Part shown: piece after piece, positions 1 through 8,492 of the stretch
Numbering within the stretch: the stretch's first letter is position 1
Layout of the letters: each line of letters begins with the position of its first letter
Origin: Xanthomonas hortorum
GTDB taxonomy: Bacteria > Pseudomonadota > Gammaproteobacteria > Xanthomonadales > Xanthomonadaceae
DNA length: 64,000 nucleotides
Strand: one strand, 5' to 3'
Assembly: GCF_002940005.1 (NCBI RefSeq)
Contig: NZ_MDEF01000006.1
Program-made: the position numbers and the translations under genes
The notes under the pieces: generated by a model
Databases searched by the model: none
What the model saw: the letters and a program-made list of their open reading frames with translations, nothing else
Told to the model about the DNA's origin: nothing

Positions 1-55
1 CCGCAACGACGCGACATTCCGCGCTCTCAGGCCGCGTTATTCAGACCTTCCCTAA
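1..55. mobile_element. Probable terminal end of an IS element lying left of the window
   Basis: Bases 40-55 (TTCAGACCTTCCCTAA) match the end of the transposase remnant at 501-516 (TTCAGAGGTTCCCTAA) at 14 of 16 positions, in the same orientation. If both are right-hand terminal repeats of IS5-like elements, bases 1-54 are the outermost part of an element that continues beyond the left edge. No transposase can be confirmed in this short piece. Confidence 0.35.
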
Positions 56-333
56 TATATTTGATGAATTTTTTGATTTCCACAGTGGCACGCTTTATAT
101 GCTTGCACGCGGCGTGTAAAGGTTGGTAGGTCCGTCCGAAATCATTTGCCACTTTGCGAAAAAACAGCAAACCTCTCAACTCGGCAGCTCTGCCCCCGAC
201 AAAATCGCGCTCCTCCCAAAGAGATGATCCCCCGCGTAGCGCACTGATGTTCGACTTGTTTGCCGAAGCCTCTCGTCAGCACAGCCGCGATAAGGGGGTG
301 GGTCACATCAACCCTGGACTCTAAATACCGCCG

Positions 334-450
334 CTACTCAAGGCGGGGGGACGTCGACGGAACGACCTGCTCCATCTCGGCCAGGAAGATCTCCCGGCGG
401 GTCTGCTTGGGCTTGCCCAGGCACTCAGCGTCACCGAATGTCAGTTGCAT
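334..450 (-). pseudogene. N-terminal remnant of an IS5-family transposase
   Basis: Reading the minus strand from the ATG at 450 gives MQLTFGDAECLGKPKQTRRE and then IFLAEMEQVV. This resembles the start of IS5-group transposases common in Xanthomonas. After about 31 residues the similarity is lost and a stop follows at 334, so only about a tenth of a normal transposase (over 300 residues) remains. Upstream, at 501-516, lies a putative terminal inverted repeat, with the usual short gap between repeat and start codon. Bases 60-330 between the two IS traces are moderately AT-rich and contain no gene that I can support. Confidence 0.6.
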
Positions 451-500
451 GGATGATTCCTCAACGTGAGTGGATAGTGTCGCGTATCTGCGATGCGTTG

Positions 501-516
501 TTCAGAGGTTCCCTAA
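501..516 (-). repeat. Putative IS terminal inverted repeat (single copy)
   Basis: On the minus strand this reads TTAGGGAACCTCTGAA. It lies 50 bases upstream of the truncated transposase start, where an IS5-family end is expected. The partner end in inverted orientation is missing, consistent with a decayed element. Confidence 0.4.
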
Positions 517-558
517 ACGCAGCTGCGGAGATGAGCCGTGCGATCATGCGTCGCGCAA

Positions 559-1767
559 TCAAAGATGCTTCAACCCACGCGCAATCCGCTCTACCGCCTG
601 CTCAAGGCGCGGCAGGCTCTGGGTATACGCAATACGGACGTGTTGATTGGCGCGATGAAAGCCGAAGTCGATGCCTGGGGTGAAGGCGACATGTTCGGTT
701 TCCAGGAAATGGGCGCAGAAGGCCTGGGCATCGCCGGAGAATGTGCTGATATCGGCGTACAGATAAAACGCGCCTTGCGGCTCGACGTCGATCTTGAAAC
801 CCAATGCGCGCAAGGCCGGCAGTAAATAATCGCGGCGTTGCTGGAACTCGGCCCGGCGGGCTTCGAAGATGGCGATGCTTTCTGGCATGAAGCAGGCCAG
901 TGCGGCGTGCTGGGCAATCGTGGAGGCGCTGATGTACAGATTCTGCGCGAGTTTCTCCAGCTCGGGCACTGCCTTGGGTGGGGCGATCAGCCAGCCCAGG
1001 CGCCAGCCGGTCATGCCGAAATACTTGGAGAAACTGTTCAACACGTAGGCGCCGTCGTCTACTTCCAGCACGCTGTGCGCATCCATACCATAGGTCAGGC
1101 CGTGATAGATCTCGTCCACCACCAAGTGGCCGCCGCGCGCATGCAAGGCCTGCGACAACGCCGCCAGTTGTTCGCGTGACAGCACACTGCCGGTGGGGTT
1201 CGCCGGCGAGGCGACCAGGGCGCCGACGCTGTCGGCATTCCAGCAGGCGTCCACCAGGCCTGGCGTTAGCTGGTAATCGGTGTCCGCGCCGACCGGCACC
1301 AGTTGTGCGGCGCCTTCGACCAGGCGCAGAAAGTGACGGTTGCACGGATAGCCGGGGTCGGCGAGCAGCCAGTGTTTGTTCGGGTCGACCAACAGACTGC
1401 TGGCCAGCAGCAAGGCGCCGGAACCGCCGGGCGTGACCAGGACGCGTTCCGGATCAATGTCGCAGCCATAGCGCTGCGCATAAAACCCAGCGATGGCTGC
1501 GCGCAGTGCAGGAAGGCCGCGTGCGGCGGTGTAGCGGGTGTGCCCGGCGGCCAATGCGGCCTGTCCGGCGGCAACGATCGGTGCGGCGGTGGTGAAATCC
1601 GGTTCGCCGATTTCCAGGTGGATCACATCGTGGCCGGCCTGTTCGAGCGCGTTGGCGCGCGCCAGCAGCGACATCACATGGAACGGCGCGATGTCCTGAC
1701 TGCGACGGCTATAAGCCGGAGGAGTGCGGAGGCGTGGTATCCATCGGCAGGATGGTAGACCAGTCAT
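559..1767 (-). CDS. PLP-dependent aminotransferase, class I/II
   Basis: Fold-type I aminotransferase of about 402 residues, cytosolic, using pyridoxal phosphate to move an amino group between an amino acid and a 2-oxo acid. Visible family motifs are the N-terminal IAPFHVM strand, GEPDF (about residue 54), the SPANPTG substrate/PLP loop (187-193), the DEIYHGL aspartate region and the Schiff-base lysine in NSFSKYFGMTGWRLGW (K248). The ATG at 1767 was chosen because it keeps IAPFHVM, which homologues have. A TTG at 1794 or an ATG at 1674 are alternatives, and no clear ribosome binding site decides. Substrate specificity cannot be read; aspartate- or alanine-type enzymes are possible. It is transcribed away from the oligopeptidase gene. 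Confidence 0.85.
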   Translation of the reverse strand: MTGLPSCRWIPRLRTPPAYSRRSQDIAPFHVMSLLARANALEQAGHDVIHLEIGEPDFTTAAPIVAAGQAALAAGHTRYTAARGLPALRAAIAGFYAQRYGCDIDPERVLVTPGGSGALLLASSLLVDPNKHWLLADPGYPCNRHFLRLVEGAAQLVPVGADTDYQLTPGLVDACWNADSVGALVASPANPTGSVLSREQLAALSQALHARGGHLVVDEIYHGLTYGMDAHSVLEVDDGAYVLNSFSKYFGMTGWRLGWLIAPPKAVPELEKLAQNLYISASTIAQHAALACFMPESIAIFEARRAEFQQRRDYLLPALRALGFKIDVEPQGAFYLYADISTFSGDAQAFCAHFLETEHVAFTPGIDFGFHRANQHVRIAYTQSLPRLEQAVERIARGLKHL

Positions 1768-2080
1768 TGCACAGGTTTTGTTACCGCGCGGCAAAGATCA
1801 CCGCGCGTCCGGGCGTGTGCGTCACCATGGATAACGGTCGGGACCAGGTGCGTGCCCGCCGAATGCGAACGTAGTCCTTACGCGCAGACACGCACGGCCA
1901 TCGGGTTCTAGCGGTCGCTGCCCGGCCTGCCGCAGACCACACACGATCATCCTGATCCCGGACGTCGCAACTTCGCTATCGCGCGTGGCACCAGACTCCT
2001 GGCACATGACGCTGCGCGCCGGTCTCTTCTACACTCGGGCGCTGGGATGGCATTGCGTTCATCCAACGGACCCCAATCTG
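1768..2080. other. Intergenic region between divergent genes
   Basis: These 313 bases separate the aminotransferase (-) from the oligopeptidase (+) and must hold both promoters. I see no repeat, RNA gene or convincing small coding sequence. The open frames here do not have coding-like composition of known families. Confidence 0.5.
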
Positions 2081-4195
2081 ATGAAGCCTGTCCTGACTCT
2101 TTTGATCGCCAGCCTGATGACCACCTCTGTTCCTTCCGCCTTCGCAGCTCTCCCGTCGCCGCCGGACGTAGCCAAGCACCCACATGTGGTCAAGGCCCCG
2201 TTCGGAGCCACCCGCAACGACGATTACTACTGGTTGCGCGACGACAAGCGCGAAGACAAGGCGATGCTGGCCTACCTCAACGCCGAGAACGCCTACACCG
2301 ACACGGTGATGGCGCCGCTGAAGCCGCTGGAAGACACGCTGTATACCGAGATCGTCGGGCGCATCAAGCAGGACGACGCCAGCGTGCCGTATCGCGCACG
2401 TGGCTACTGGTATTACACCCGTTTCGAAGCCGGCAAGGATTACCCGATCCAGGCGCGCCGCAAGGGCAGCATGGAGGCGCCGGAAGAGATCCTGCTGGAC
2501 GTCAATCAGATGGCCGCAGGCAAGGGTTATTTCAGTGTCGGCGATGCGGAAGTCAGCCAGGATAATCGCATCCTGGCCTGGGCCGACGATGCCGTGGGCC
2601 GTCGCCAGTACACGATCCGTTTCAAGAATCTGGACACCGGCGAGATCTACCCGGACACCGTTGAAGGTGTCGCCGCGAACGTGGTCTGGGCCGACGACAA
2701 CAAGACCCTGTTCTATATCGAAAACGACCCGGAAACACTGCTCACCGTGCGGGTGAAGAAGCACGTGCTGGGCACGCCGTCCAAGAGCGACGTGCTGGTC
2801 TATGAAGAGAAGGATGACAGCTTCTACATGGGCATCGGCCGTACGCGCGACGACAAGTACATCGTCATCGGCGTGGAAAGCACGGTGTCGTCCGAATCGC
2901 GCTACGCGCCGGCCGACAAGCCCGAGCGCTTCACCGTGCTGGCCAAGCGCGAGCGCGATGTCGAGTATCACCCCGAGCATTTCGACGGCCGATGGGTGAT
3001 CCGCACCAATGCCGATGGCGCCAAGAACTTCAAGCTGGTGACTGCGCCCACCGATGCGACCACGCGCAAGCAGTGGACCGATTGGGTGGCGCACGACGAC
3101 AACGTCTACATCGAAAACTTCGAGCTGTTCGATGGCTTTACGGCGATCGAAGAGCGCTCCGTTGGGCTGGAACGCGTACGCCTGCTCAAGCGCGATGGCA
3201 GCCATGAGTACGTCAAGGCGGACGAGCCGGCGTATTCGATGGGCCTGGCGATCAATTCCGAGCCGGATACCGCATGGTTGCGTTACAGCTATACCTCGCT
3301 GACCACACCGGCAACGACGTACGAACTCAATACGCAGACCGGCGAGCGCAAGTTGCTCAAGCAGCAGCCGGTGATCGGCTACGACGCCAGCAAGTACGTC
3401 ACCGAGCGCGTGTGGGTGGCTGCGCGCGACGGCGTCAAGGTGCCGGTGTCGCTGGTCTACAAGCAGGGCTTCAAGAAGGACGGCACTGCCGCGCTGTTCC
3501 AGTACGCTTACGGCAGCTACGGCGCATCAATGGACCCGGCGTTCAATCTGCCGGCGATCAGCCTGGTGGACCGTGGTGTGGTGTATGCCATCGCGCATAT
3601 CCGCGGCGGGCAGGAGATGGGCCGGCAGTGGTACGACGACGGTAAGTTGCTGCACAAGAAGAACACCTTCACCGACTTTATCGATGTCACGCGCGGGTTG
3701 GTTGCGCAGGGCTATGCAGCCAAGGATCGCGTCGCCGCCTCCGGTGGCAGCGCCGGTGGCCTGCTGATGGGCGCGGTGGCCAACATGGCCCCGCAGGACT
3801 ACCGCGTGATGGTCGCGCAGGTGCCGTTCGTCGACGTGGTCACCACCATGCTCGACGCCAGCATCCCGCTCACCACCAACGAATACGACGAGTGGGGCAA
3901 CCCGGAAGACAAGGCCTATTACGACTACATGCTGTCGTACTCGCCGTACGACAACGTGCGGAAACAGGCCTACCCGGCGTTGTTCGTCGGCACCGGTCTG
4001 TGGGATTCGCAGGTGCAGTATTGGGAGCCGGCCAAGTGGGTCGCCAAACTGCGCGACGACAACACCGGCACCCAGCCGATCGTGTTCCGCACCAACATGG
4101 AAGCCGGCCACGGCGGCAAGTCTGGCCGCTTCCGTCGCTACCGCGAGGCGGCCGAATCGTATGCGTTTGTGCTGGACCAGCTTGGGGTCAAGTAG
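2081..4195 (+). CDS. ptrB: Secreted S9A serine peptidase, oligopeptidase B-like
   Basis: A 704-residue prolyl oligopeptidase-family (S9A) enzyme most like oligopeptidase B, which cuts short peptides after basic residues. An N-terminal propeller (DDYYWLRDDKRED near residue 48 is the family start) is followed by the C-terminal alpha/beta hydrolase domain. The triad is visible: S557 in GGSAGG, D642 in GLWDSQV and H677 in EAGHGGKSGR. The ATG at 2081 begins a clear signal peptide (MKPVLTLLIASL..PSAFA|A), so the protein is exported, unlike cytosolic E. coli PtrB. Specificity for Arg/Lys rather than Pro is inferred from overall resemblance. It is monocistronic, followed by two repeat elements. Confidence 0.85.
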   Translation: MKPVLTLLIASLMTTSVPSAFAALPSPPDVAKHPHVVKAPFGATRNDDYYWLRDDKREDKAMLAYLNAENAYTDTVMAPLKPLEDTLYTEIVGRIKQDDASVPYRARGYWYYTRFEAGKDYPIQARRKGSMEAPEEILLDVNQMAAGKGYFSVGDAEVSQDNRILAWADDAVGRRQYTIRFKNLDTGEIYPDTVEGVAANVVWADDNKTLFYIENDPETLLTVRVKKHVLGTPSKSDVLVYEEKDDSFYMGIGRTRDDKYIVIGVESTVSSESRYAPADKPERFTVLAKRERDVEYHPEHFDGRWVIRTNADGAKNFKLVTAPTDATTRKQWTDWVAHDDNVYIENFELFDGFTAIEERSVGLERVRLLKRDGSHEYVKADEPAYSMGLAINSEPDTAWLRYSYTSLTTPATTYELNTQTGERKLLKQQPVIGYDASKYVTERVWVAARDGVKVPVSLVYKQGFKKDGTAALFQYAYGSYGASMDPAFNLPAISLVDRGVVYAIAHIRGGQEMGRQWYDDGKLLHKKNTFTDFIDVTRGLVAQGYAAKDRVAASGGSAGGLLMGAVANMAPQDYRVMVAQVPFVDVVTTMLDASIPLTTNEYDEWGNPEDKAYYDYMLSYSPYDNVRKQAYPALFVGTGLWDSQVQYWEPAKWVAKLRDDNTGTQPIVFRTNMEAGHGGKSGRFRRYREAAESYAFVLDQLGVK

Positions 4196-4200
4196 GTGAG

Positions 4201-4235
4201 GGGCGGGGATTTGGGAGTCGGGATTTGGGATTGGT
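4201..4235. repeat. GGGATTTGGGATT-type intergenic repeat
   Basis: A G-rich tract of short units (GGGGATTTGGGAGTCGGGAT and so on) just after a stop codon. The same family recurs at 8491-8610, 29876-29897, 30508-30545, 35131-35290 and 46871-46968, and inside mreC. Confidence 0.75.
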
Positions 4236-4267
4236 AAGAGCAGGGCTCTCCAGTTCCTGCGTGCAGC

Positions 4268-4316
4268 CGTACCCTCATCCGCCCTTCGGGCACCTTCTCC
4301 CGGTGGGAGAAGGGGG
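4268..4316. repeat. CCTCATCCGCCC / CTTCTCCC hairpin repeat
   Basis: Two stacked small hairpins: CGCCC-TTCG-GGCAC, and CTTCTCCC-GGT-GGGAGAAG. This is one arm of a repeat family also present at 7684-7728 and, as an inverted pair, at 32709-32846. It may act as a transcription terminator after the oligopeptidase gene. Confidence 0.7.
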
Positions 4317-4345
4317 GCGCTGACCACCTCAACGCCCACTGGTCG

Positions 4346-4351
4346 TATCAT
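4346..4351 (+). promoter_or_regulatory. -10-like TATCAT six bases before the DUF454 ATG
   Basis: TATCAT is followed by six bases and then ATG, with no Shine-Dalgarno sequence. This spacing puts the expected transcription start at or next to the A of ATG, suggesting a leaderless mRNA. Confidence 0.45.
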
Positions 4352-4357
4352 TTACCC

Positions 4358-4756
4358 ATGACGCGACCGACTCGATTCCGCTGGGCCTGGTGGTTGCTGG
4401 CCTACGCCAGCCTGGCCACCGGCATCGTCGGTATCTTCGTGCCCGGGTTGCCGACCACCGTCTTCATTCTTATTTCTGCCTGGGCCGCCTCGCATGGCTC
4501 CGAGCGTCTGCACAACTGGCTGCTCTCGCATCCGCGCTTCGGCCCGGCCATCGTCGAATGGCAGACCTATCGCGCAGTCAGCCGCAAGGCCAAATGGATG
4601 GCCACGCTCACCATGACCATCTGCGCCGGCATCATGCTGTGGTGCGTGCCGGTGTTCTGGGTCAAATGCCTGTCGATCGGCAGCATGGCGGTGGTGGCGA
4701 TCTGGCTGTGGCTGCGCCCCGAGCCGCCACCGCGCGTGCTGCCAACCGCGCCCTGA
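4358..4756 (+). CDS. DUF454 (YbaN-type) inner-membrane protein
   Basis: A 132-residue membrane protein of the DUF454/YbaN family. The family hallmarks are visible: an N-terminal hydrophobic segment ending in GIVGIFVPGLPTTVFIL, then AWAASHGSERLHNWLLSHPRFG with the conserved HP-FG turn, and two further membrane segments (about residues 75-115). Biochemical function is unknown in the family, and nothing in the context explains it. The start lacks a ribosome binding site, and a -10-like hexamer sits six bases upstream. A repeat hairpin separates it from the oligopeptidase gene, and lptM starts 39 bases after its stop. Confidence 0.85.
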   Translation: MTRPTRFRWAWWLLAYASLATGIVGIFVPGLPTTVFILISAWAASHGSERLHNWLLSHPRFGPAIVEWQTYRAVSRKAKWMATLTMTICAGIMLWCVPVFWVKCLSIGSMAVVAIWLWLRPEPPPRVLPTAP

Positions 4757-4782
4757 GCGCACGTCAGTCAGGGTGTTCTGGC

Positions 4783-4788
4783 TATACT
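4783..4788 (+). promoter_or_regulatory. -10-like TATACT seven bases before lptM
   Basis: TATACT lies seven bases before the ATG at 4796, and no Shine-Dalgarno sequence is present. This would give a leaderless or nearly leaderless transcript for the lptM-dapF operon. No good -35 hexamer is seen. Confidence 0.45.
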
Positions 4789-4795
4789 TCGGTGC

Positions 4796-5050
4796 ATGAG
4801 TATTCTGTCCCGACCATCCGTTCGCCTCGCACTGGTTGGTGCGACCTTTGTCCTGCTTGCCGCTTGCGGTAACAAGGGCCCGCTGGTGATGCCGCAGAAG
4901 CCGGTGCCGGTGGAAGCCCAGCCCGTGCCGCAGCCGCCGGATGCGCCGCAACCGCTGGACGAGTCGACGCCGGCGCCTGCACCGGTGAACACCGACACCC
5001 AGCCCGCGCCCACCACCGACCAGCCCGCTAGCCGCGGCAATGAGCGCTGA
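4796..5050 (+). CDS. lptM: LptM-like small lipoprotein (LPS translocon maturation)
   Basis: An 84-residue lipoprotein with lipobox LLAAC at residues 20-24 followed immediately by GNKGPL, the signature of YifL/LptM. LptM stabilises the LptD-LptE outer-membrane LPS translocon by assisting correct disulfide formation (known for E. coli). The rest is a Pro/Ala-rich tail, probably disordered. The position directly in front of dapF is the same as yifL-dapF in enterobacteria, which supports the call. Its last 11 bases overlap dapF, so the two are co-translated. Confidence 0.85.
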   Translation: MSILSRPSVRLALVGATFVLLAACGNKGPLVMPQKPVPVEAQPVPQPPDAPQPLDESTPAPAPVNTDTQPAPTTDQPASRGNER

Positions 5051-5891
5051 CGGTCGCAGCGAGCGTCTGCGTTTCACCAAAATGCATGGCGCCGGCAACG
5101 ATTTCGTGGTGCTGGACCTGCGCGACGGCACGCCACCGCCGGATGCCGCGCTGGCCGCACGTCTGGCCGACCGCCACTTCGGCGTGGGCTGCGACCAGAT
5201 CCTGACCATCGAAGCGCCACGCAGCAGCGAGGCGGTGGCCGCCTACGGCATCTGGAATTCCGACGGCTCGGCCGCGCGCCAATGCGGCAACGGTGCACGC
5301 TGTGTCGCCGCCTGGTTGGTGCGCGATGGCACGGCGCAGGGCGATGAATTCGTCATCGACAGCCCGTTCACCGCGCACCGCGTGCAGCGTCTGGACGCCG
5401 GCACCTATGCGGTGGCGATGGGCGTGCCGCACTTCGAGCCCACGCAGATCCCGTTGGCCGGCTTTGCCCATGCGCGCGAGGAATACGCGCTGCCGGTGCA
5501 CGGCGAGACCGTGCGCTTTGGCGCGGTGTCGATGGGCAATCCCCACGCCGTGATCGAGGTGGGTCGCGTGGATGCGGCGCCGGTGGAGCGCGTGGGTGGA
5601 TTGTTGCAGCAGAATGCCGCGTTTCCCGATTCGGTCAACGTCGGCTTTGTGCAGGTTGTCGAGCCCACGCATGTGCGTCTGCGCGTGTTCGAGCGCGGCG
5701 TCGGCGAAACCCTGGCCTGCGGCAGTGGCGCGTGCGCGGCTGCAGTGGTGCTGATGCAGCGTGGTCGTGTTGAGCGCGATGTGCGGGTGTCCTTGCCCGG
5801 TGGCGAGCTGCGCATCCGCTGGGCCGGCGATCAGCAGGAAGTGGTGATGTCCGGCCCGGCCGTGTTCGTTTTCGATGGAGAGTGGAACTGA
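5040..5891 (+). CDS. dapF: Diaminopimelate epimerase
   Basis: Cofactor-independent epimerase (283 residues) converting LL- to meso-diaminopimelate for lysine and peptidoglycan synthesis, cytosolic. The family start FTKMHGAGNDFVVLD is at residues 12-26. The two active-site cysteines are C82 in ARQCGNGARC and C227 in ETLACGSGAC. The ATG at 5040 lies inside the 3' end of lptM, and its stop overlaps the next start as TGATG. This makes lptM-dapF-DUF484-xerC an operon of the same order as in E. coli. Confidence 0.97.
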   Translation: MSADGRSERLRFTKMHGAGNDFVVLDLRDGTPPPDAALAARLADRHFGVGCDQILTIEAPRSSEAVAAYGIWNSDGSAARQCGNGARCVAAWLVRDGTAQGDEFVIDSPFTAHRVQRLDAGTYAVAMGVPHFEPTQIPLAGFAHAREEYALPVHGETVRFGAVSMGNPHAVIEVGRVDAAPVERVGGLLQQNAAFPDSVNVGFVQVVEPTHVRLRVFERGVGETLACGSGACAAAVVLMQRGRVERDVRVSLPGGELRIRWAGDQQEVVMSGPAVFVFDGEWN

Positions 5892-6562
5892 TGAGCGAGA
5901 GCGTGGATAAATTCAGCGCGCACGAAGTGGCCACGTGGTTGCGGCGCCACCCGACCTTCCTCAAACAGTTCCCGGATCTTGCGGTGAGTTTGCTGGTACC
6001 ACGCGACGACGGCCCGACCGCCTCGCTGGCCACCTATCAGCTGGAAGTGCTGCGCGACAAGAATCGTGAGCTGTCGCGGCGATTGCACGAACTTGGCCAC
6101 AACGCCCAGGACAACGAACGCCTGGCAGTGCGCACGCATCAACTGACGCTGGCGCTGATGCGTCAGACCAGCGCGGCCGACACGCTCAAGGCGATGGCGG
6201 CCTCGCTGGCAGAAGATTTCAATGGCGAACTGGTGCGACTGGTGTTGCTGACGCCGGTCGCCGGACTGGACGCCGACTGGCTGCAGGTCATCGCCGCCGA
6301 TGACGCGCGCTTGGCGCCGTTTCGCGATTGTCTGAGCGACGGCGAGCCGATCTGCGGCCGCCTGCAGACCGAAAAACATGCACTGCTGTATGCCGAGCAA
6401 GCCGCCGAGGTGCAATCGACTGCGCTGCTGCCGTTGCCCGGCATCGGCCTGATCGCGGTCGGCAGCAGCGATGCCAATCGCTTCTATCCCGGCATGGGCA
6501 CCTTGTTCCTGCGCATGATGGGCGAATCGTTGAGCGTCGCACTGCAACGCTTCGACGCATGA
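5891..6562 (+). CDS. DUF484 family protein (YigA-like)
   Basis: A 223-residue cytosolic protein of the DUF484 family, which is encoded between dapF and xerC in many gammaproteobacteria. The N-terminal helix (VATWLRRHPTFLKQFPDL, about residues 13-30) and a coiled stretch (about 50-85) lead into a GAF-like domain ending GMGTLFLRMMGESLSVALQRF. The molecular role is unknown. The start is taken at the ATG overlapping the dapF stop; a GTG at 5882 is possible. The conserved position suggests a function tied to XerC, but this is inference. Confidence 0.85.
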   Translation: MSESVDKFSAHEVATWLRRHPTFLKQFPDLAVSLLVPRDDGPTASLATYQLEVLRDKNRELSRRLHELGHNAQDNERLAVRTHQLTLALMRQTSAADTLKAMAASLAEDFNGELVRLVLLTPVAGLDADWLQVIAADDARLAPFRDCLSDGEPICGRLQTEKHALLYAEQAAEVQSTALLPLPGIGLIAVGSSDANRFYPGMGTLFLRMMGESLSVALQRFDA

Positions 6563-6641
6563 TGCGCATTGCAGGGCACGCCGATGCGAGCGACCTGCAG
6601 TGGATGGTTGTTCCGATGGCGCGGCAGCGAGGAATTTAAAG

Positions 6642-7559
6642 ATGTCTTCGGTCGAAGACTTTCTTTCATATCTTCAGGTCGAACGGCAGGTGTCTGCGCA
6701 CACGCTGGATGCCTATCGGCGCGATCTGGTTGCGTTGGTGAGCTGGGCGGCCGAGCAAAAGAGTGAAGATGGCGCGCCATTGGATGCTGCGCTGCTGGAC
6801 AGCGCGCAACTCACCAGCGCGCAGTTGCGTCAGTTCGTCGCTGCCGAGCATCGACGCGGTCTGTCGCCCAAGAGCCTGCAGCGTCGGCTCTCGGCATGCC
6901 GTAGCTATTACGCCTGGCTGCTCAAGCATGGCCGCATTGCGGCCAGCCCGGCAGCAGCGATGCGTGCGCCCAAAGCGCCGCGCAAATTGCCGCAGGTATT
7001 GGATGCCGACGAAGCGGTGCGCCTGGTTGAAGTCCCGACCGATGCGCTGCTGGGCTTGCGCGACCGCGCCTTGCTGGAGTTGTTCTATTCTTCCGGCCTG
7101 CGCTTGAGCGAGCTATGCGCGCTGCGCTGGCGCGATCTGGATCTGGAGAGCGGTCTGGTGATGGTGCTGGGCAAGGGCGAAAAGCAGCGCCTGGTGCCAG
7201 TGGGGTCGCATGCGATCACCGCACTGCGCGCGTGGCTACGCGATAGCGGCGGGCGTGCCGAAACGCATGTGTTCCCCGGCCGTGCGGGCGGTGCGATTTC
7301 GCAACGTGCGGTACAGATCCGCATCAAGCAACTGGCGGTACGCCAGGGCATGTTCAAGGACGTGCATCCGCATATGCTGCGGCACAGTTTTGCCAGCCAT
7401 ATTCTTGAATCGTCCGGCGATCTGCGCGGCGTGCAGGAGTTGCTCGGCCACTCCGATATCGCCACCACGCAGATCTACACGCATCTGGATTTCCAGCATC
7501 TGGCCAAGGTCTACGACGCCGCGCATCCGCGTGCCAAGCGCAAGAAAGCTGATGAGTGA
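6642..7559 (+). CDS. xerC: Tyrosine recombinase XerC
   Basis: Site-specific recombinase of 305 residues that, with XerD, resolves chromosome dimers at dif. The N-terminal SAM-like domain (residues 1-100) contains FLSYLQVERQVSAHTLDAY. The catalytic set is complete: R154 (SSGLRLSEL), K178 (LGKGEKQR), H244-x-x-R247 (HMLRHSFA), H270 (LLGHSD) and nucleophile Y279 (QIYTHL). The ATG at 6642 has a good GAGGAA ribosome binding site. An upstream GTG at 6600 is in frame but less likely. It is last in the lptM-dapF operon, after an 80-base gap. Confidence 0.95.
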   Translation: MSSVEDFLSYLQVERQVSAHTLDAYRRDLVALVSWAAEQKSEDGAPLDAALLDSAQLTSAQLRQFVAAEHRRGLSPKSLQRRLSACRSYYAWLLKHGRIAASPAAAMRAPKAPRKLPQVLDADEAVRLVEVPTDALLGLRDRALLELFYSSGLRLSELCALRWRDLDLESGLVMVLGKGEKQRLVPVGSHAITALRAWLRDSGGRAETHVFPGRAGGAISQRAVQIRIKQLAVRQGMFKDVHPHMLRHSFASHILESSGDLRGVQELLGHSDIATTQIYTHLDFQHLAKVYDAAHPRAKRKKADE

Positions 7560-7940
7560 GTGGTGCATAGTGCCGGAAGCCGCGGATTGAGTGGTGTGCA
7601 GCGCAGGAGGTCGCCGATTGAGTTGTGTGCAGCCGCGTGCAGTTGATGCACGTCGCTGAGCGACCACCGCACGCATGACGCTGTTAAGCCCCTCTCCCGG
7701 CGGGAGAGGGGTTGGGGTGAGGGTACGAGCGCCAGCGCCGCTCAACGTCATCGAGGATTTCCTGCGCCAACGCCGAGATGAGTGAGTGCGGGCGAAGCGC
7801 GCGCACACTGACATGTCCAAGCAGTGCGCTCGCACTCCTGCCGTCTGAGCGCGCTGCATCAGCCGCCCGCAGCACATGCGCGCAGCATGCTTGAACCCGG
7901 CAGGGGCGTCCCCACCTCATTGGAAACCCCCGGAGGACCC
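7560..7940. other. Intergenic region xerC-hslV
   Basis: The 381 bases hold one copy of the CCCCTCTCCC hairpin repeat (7684-7728) and otherwise no supportable gene or RNA. Part of the right half presumably carries the hslVU heat-shock promoter, but I could not identify a convincing sigma-32 sequence by eye. Confidence 0.5.
7684..7728. repeat. CCCCTCTCCC-GGC-GGGAGAGGGG hairpin repeat
   Basis: A perfect ten-base stem followed by TTGGGGTGAGGGTAC. It belongs to the same family as 32709-32757, and its partner type (CTCATCCGCCC) is at 4268-4316. Confidence 0.8.
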
Positions 7941-8492
7941 ATGGACCCCAGCCAGAATCCCAACATCGTTCACGCCACCACCATCATTTCGGTTCGGCGT
8001 GGTGGGCATGTCGCCGTTGCCGGCGATGGCCAGGTCACGCTTGGCCATACCGTCATGAAGGGCAATGCGCGCAAGGTGCGCCGGCTTGGCCGCGAGGGTC
8101 AGGTGCTGGCCGGTTTTGCCGGCGCTGCCGCCGATGCGTTCACCTTGTTCGAGTTGTTCGAAGCCAAGCTCGACAAGCACGGCCAGCTGACTCGCGCAGC
8201 GGTGGAATTGGCCAAGGATTGGCGCACCGAGCGCCGCCTGGGCAAGCTCGAAGCCCTGCTTGCGGTCGCCGATAAAGAGACCTCGCTGATCATCAGCGGC
8301 ACCGGCGATGTGATCGAACCGGAAGACGGCATCATCGCCATCGGCTCGGGCGGCTCGTACGCCTTGTCGGCCGCCCGCGCGCTGCTGGCGCACACCGAAC
8401 TGGATGCCAAGACCATCGCCACCGAAGCGATCCACATCGCTGGCGATATCTGTATCTATACCAATCGCAATGTGGTGGTCGAAGAGCTGTGA
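7941..8492 (+). CDS. hslV: ATP-dependent protease peptidase subunit HslV
   Basis: Threonine peptidase (183 residues) that forms the double-hexamer core of the HslVU (ClpQY) proteasome-like protease in the cytosol. The mature enzyme normally begins TTIISVRRGGHVAVAGDGQ. Here the ATG gives 12 residues (MDPSQNPNIVHA) before the first of the paired threonines (T13), so a short propeptide must be removed to free the nucleophile. GDGQVTLG and the C-terminal IAGDICIYTN are family landmarks. The start has a strong CGGAGGA ribosome binding site. hslU follows after a 124-base repeat-filled gap. Confidence 0.97.
   Translation: MDPSQNPNIVHATTIISVRRGGHVAVAGDGQVTLGHTVMKGNARKVRRLGREGQVLAGFAGAAADAFTLFELFEAKLDKHGQLTRAAVELAKDWRTERRLGKLEALLAVADKETSLIISGTGDVIEPEDGIIAIGSGGSYALSAARALLAHTELDAKTIATEAIHIAGDICIYTNRNVVVEEL

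Noticed and set aside
260..825. Short plus-strand open frames near the left edge
   Set aside because: They overlap IS debris and the aminotransferase C-terminus on the other strand and show no family features.
1822..2183. Minus-strand open frames upstream of the oligopeptidase gene
   Set aside because: No recognisable features, and they overlap the signal peptide region of a certain gene.
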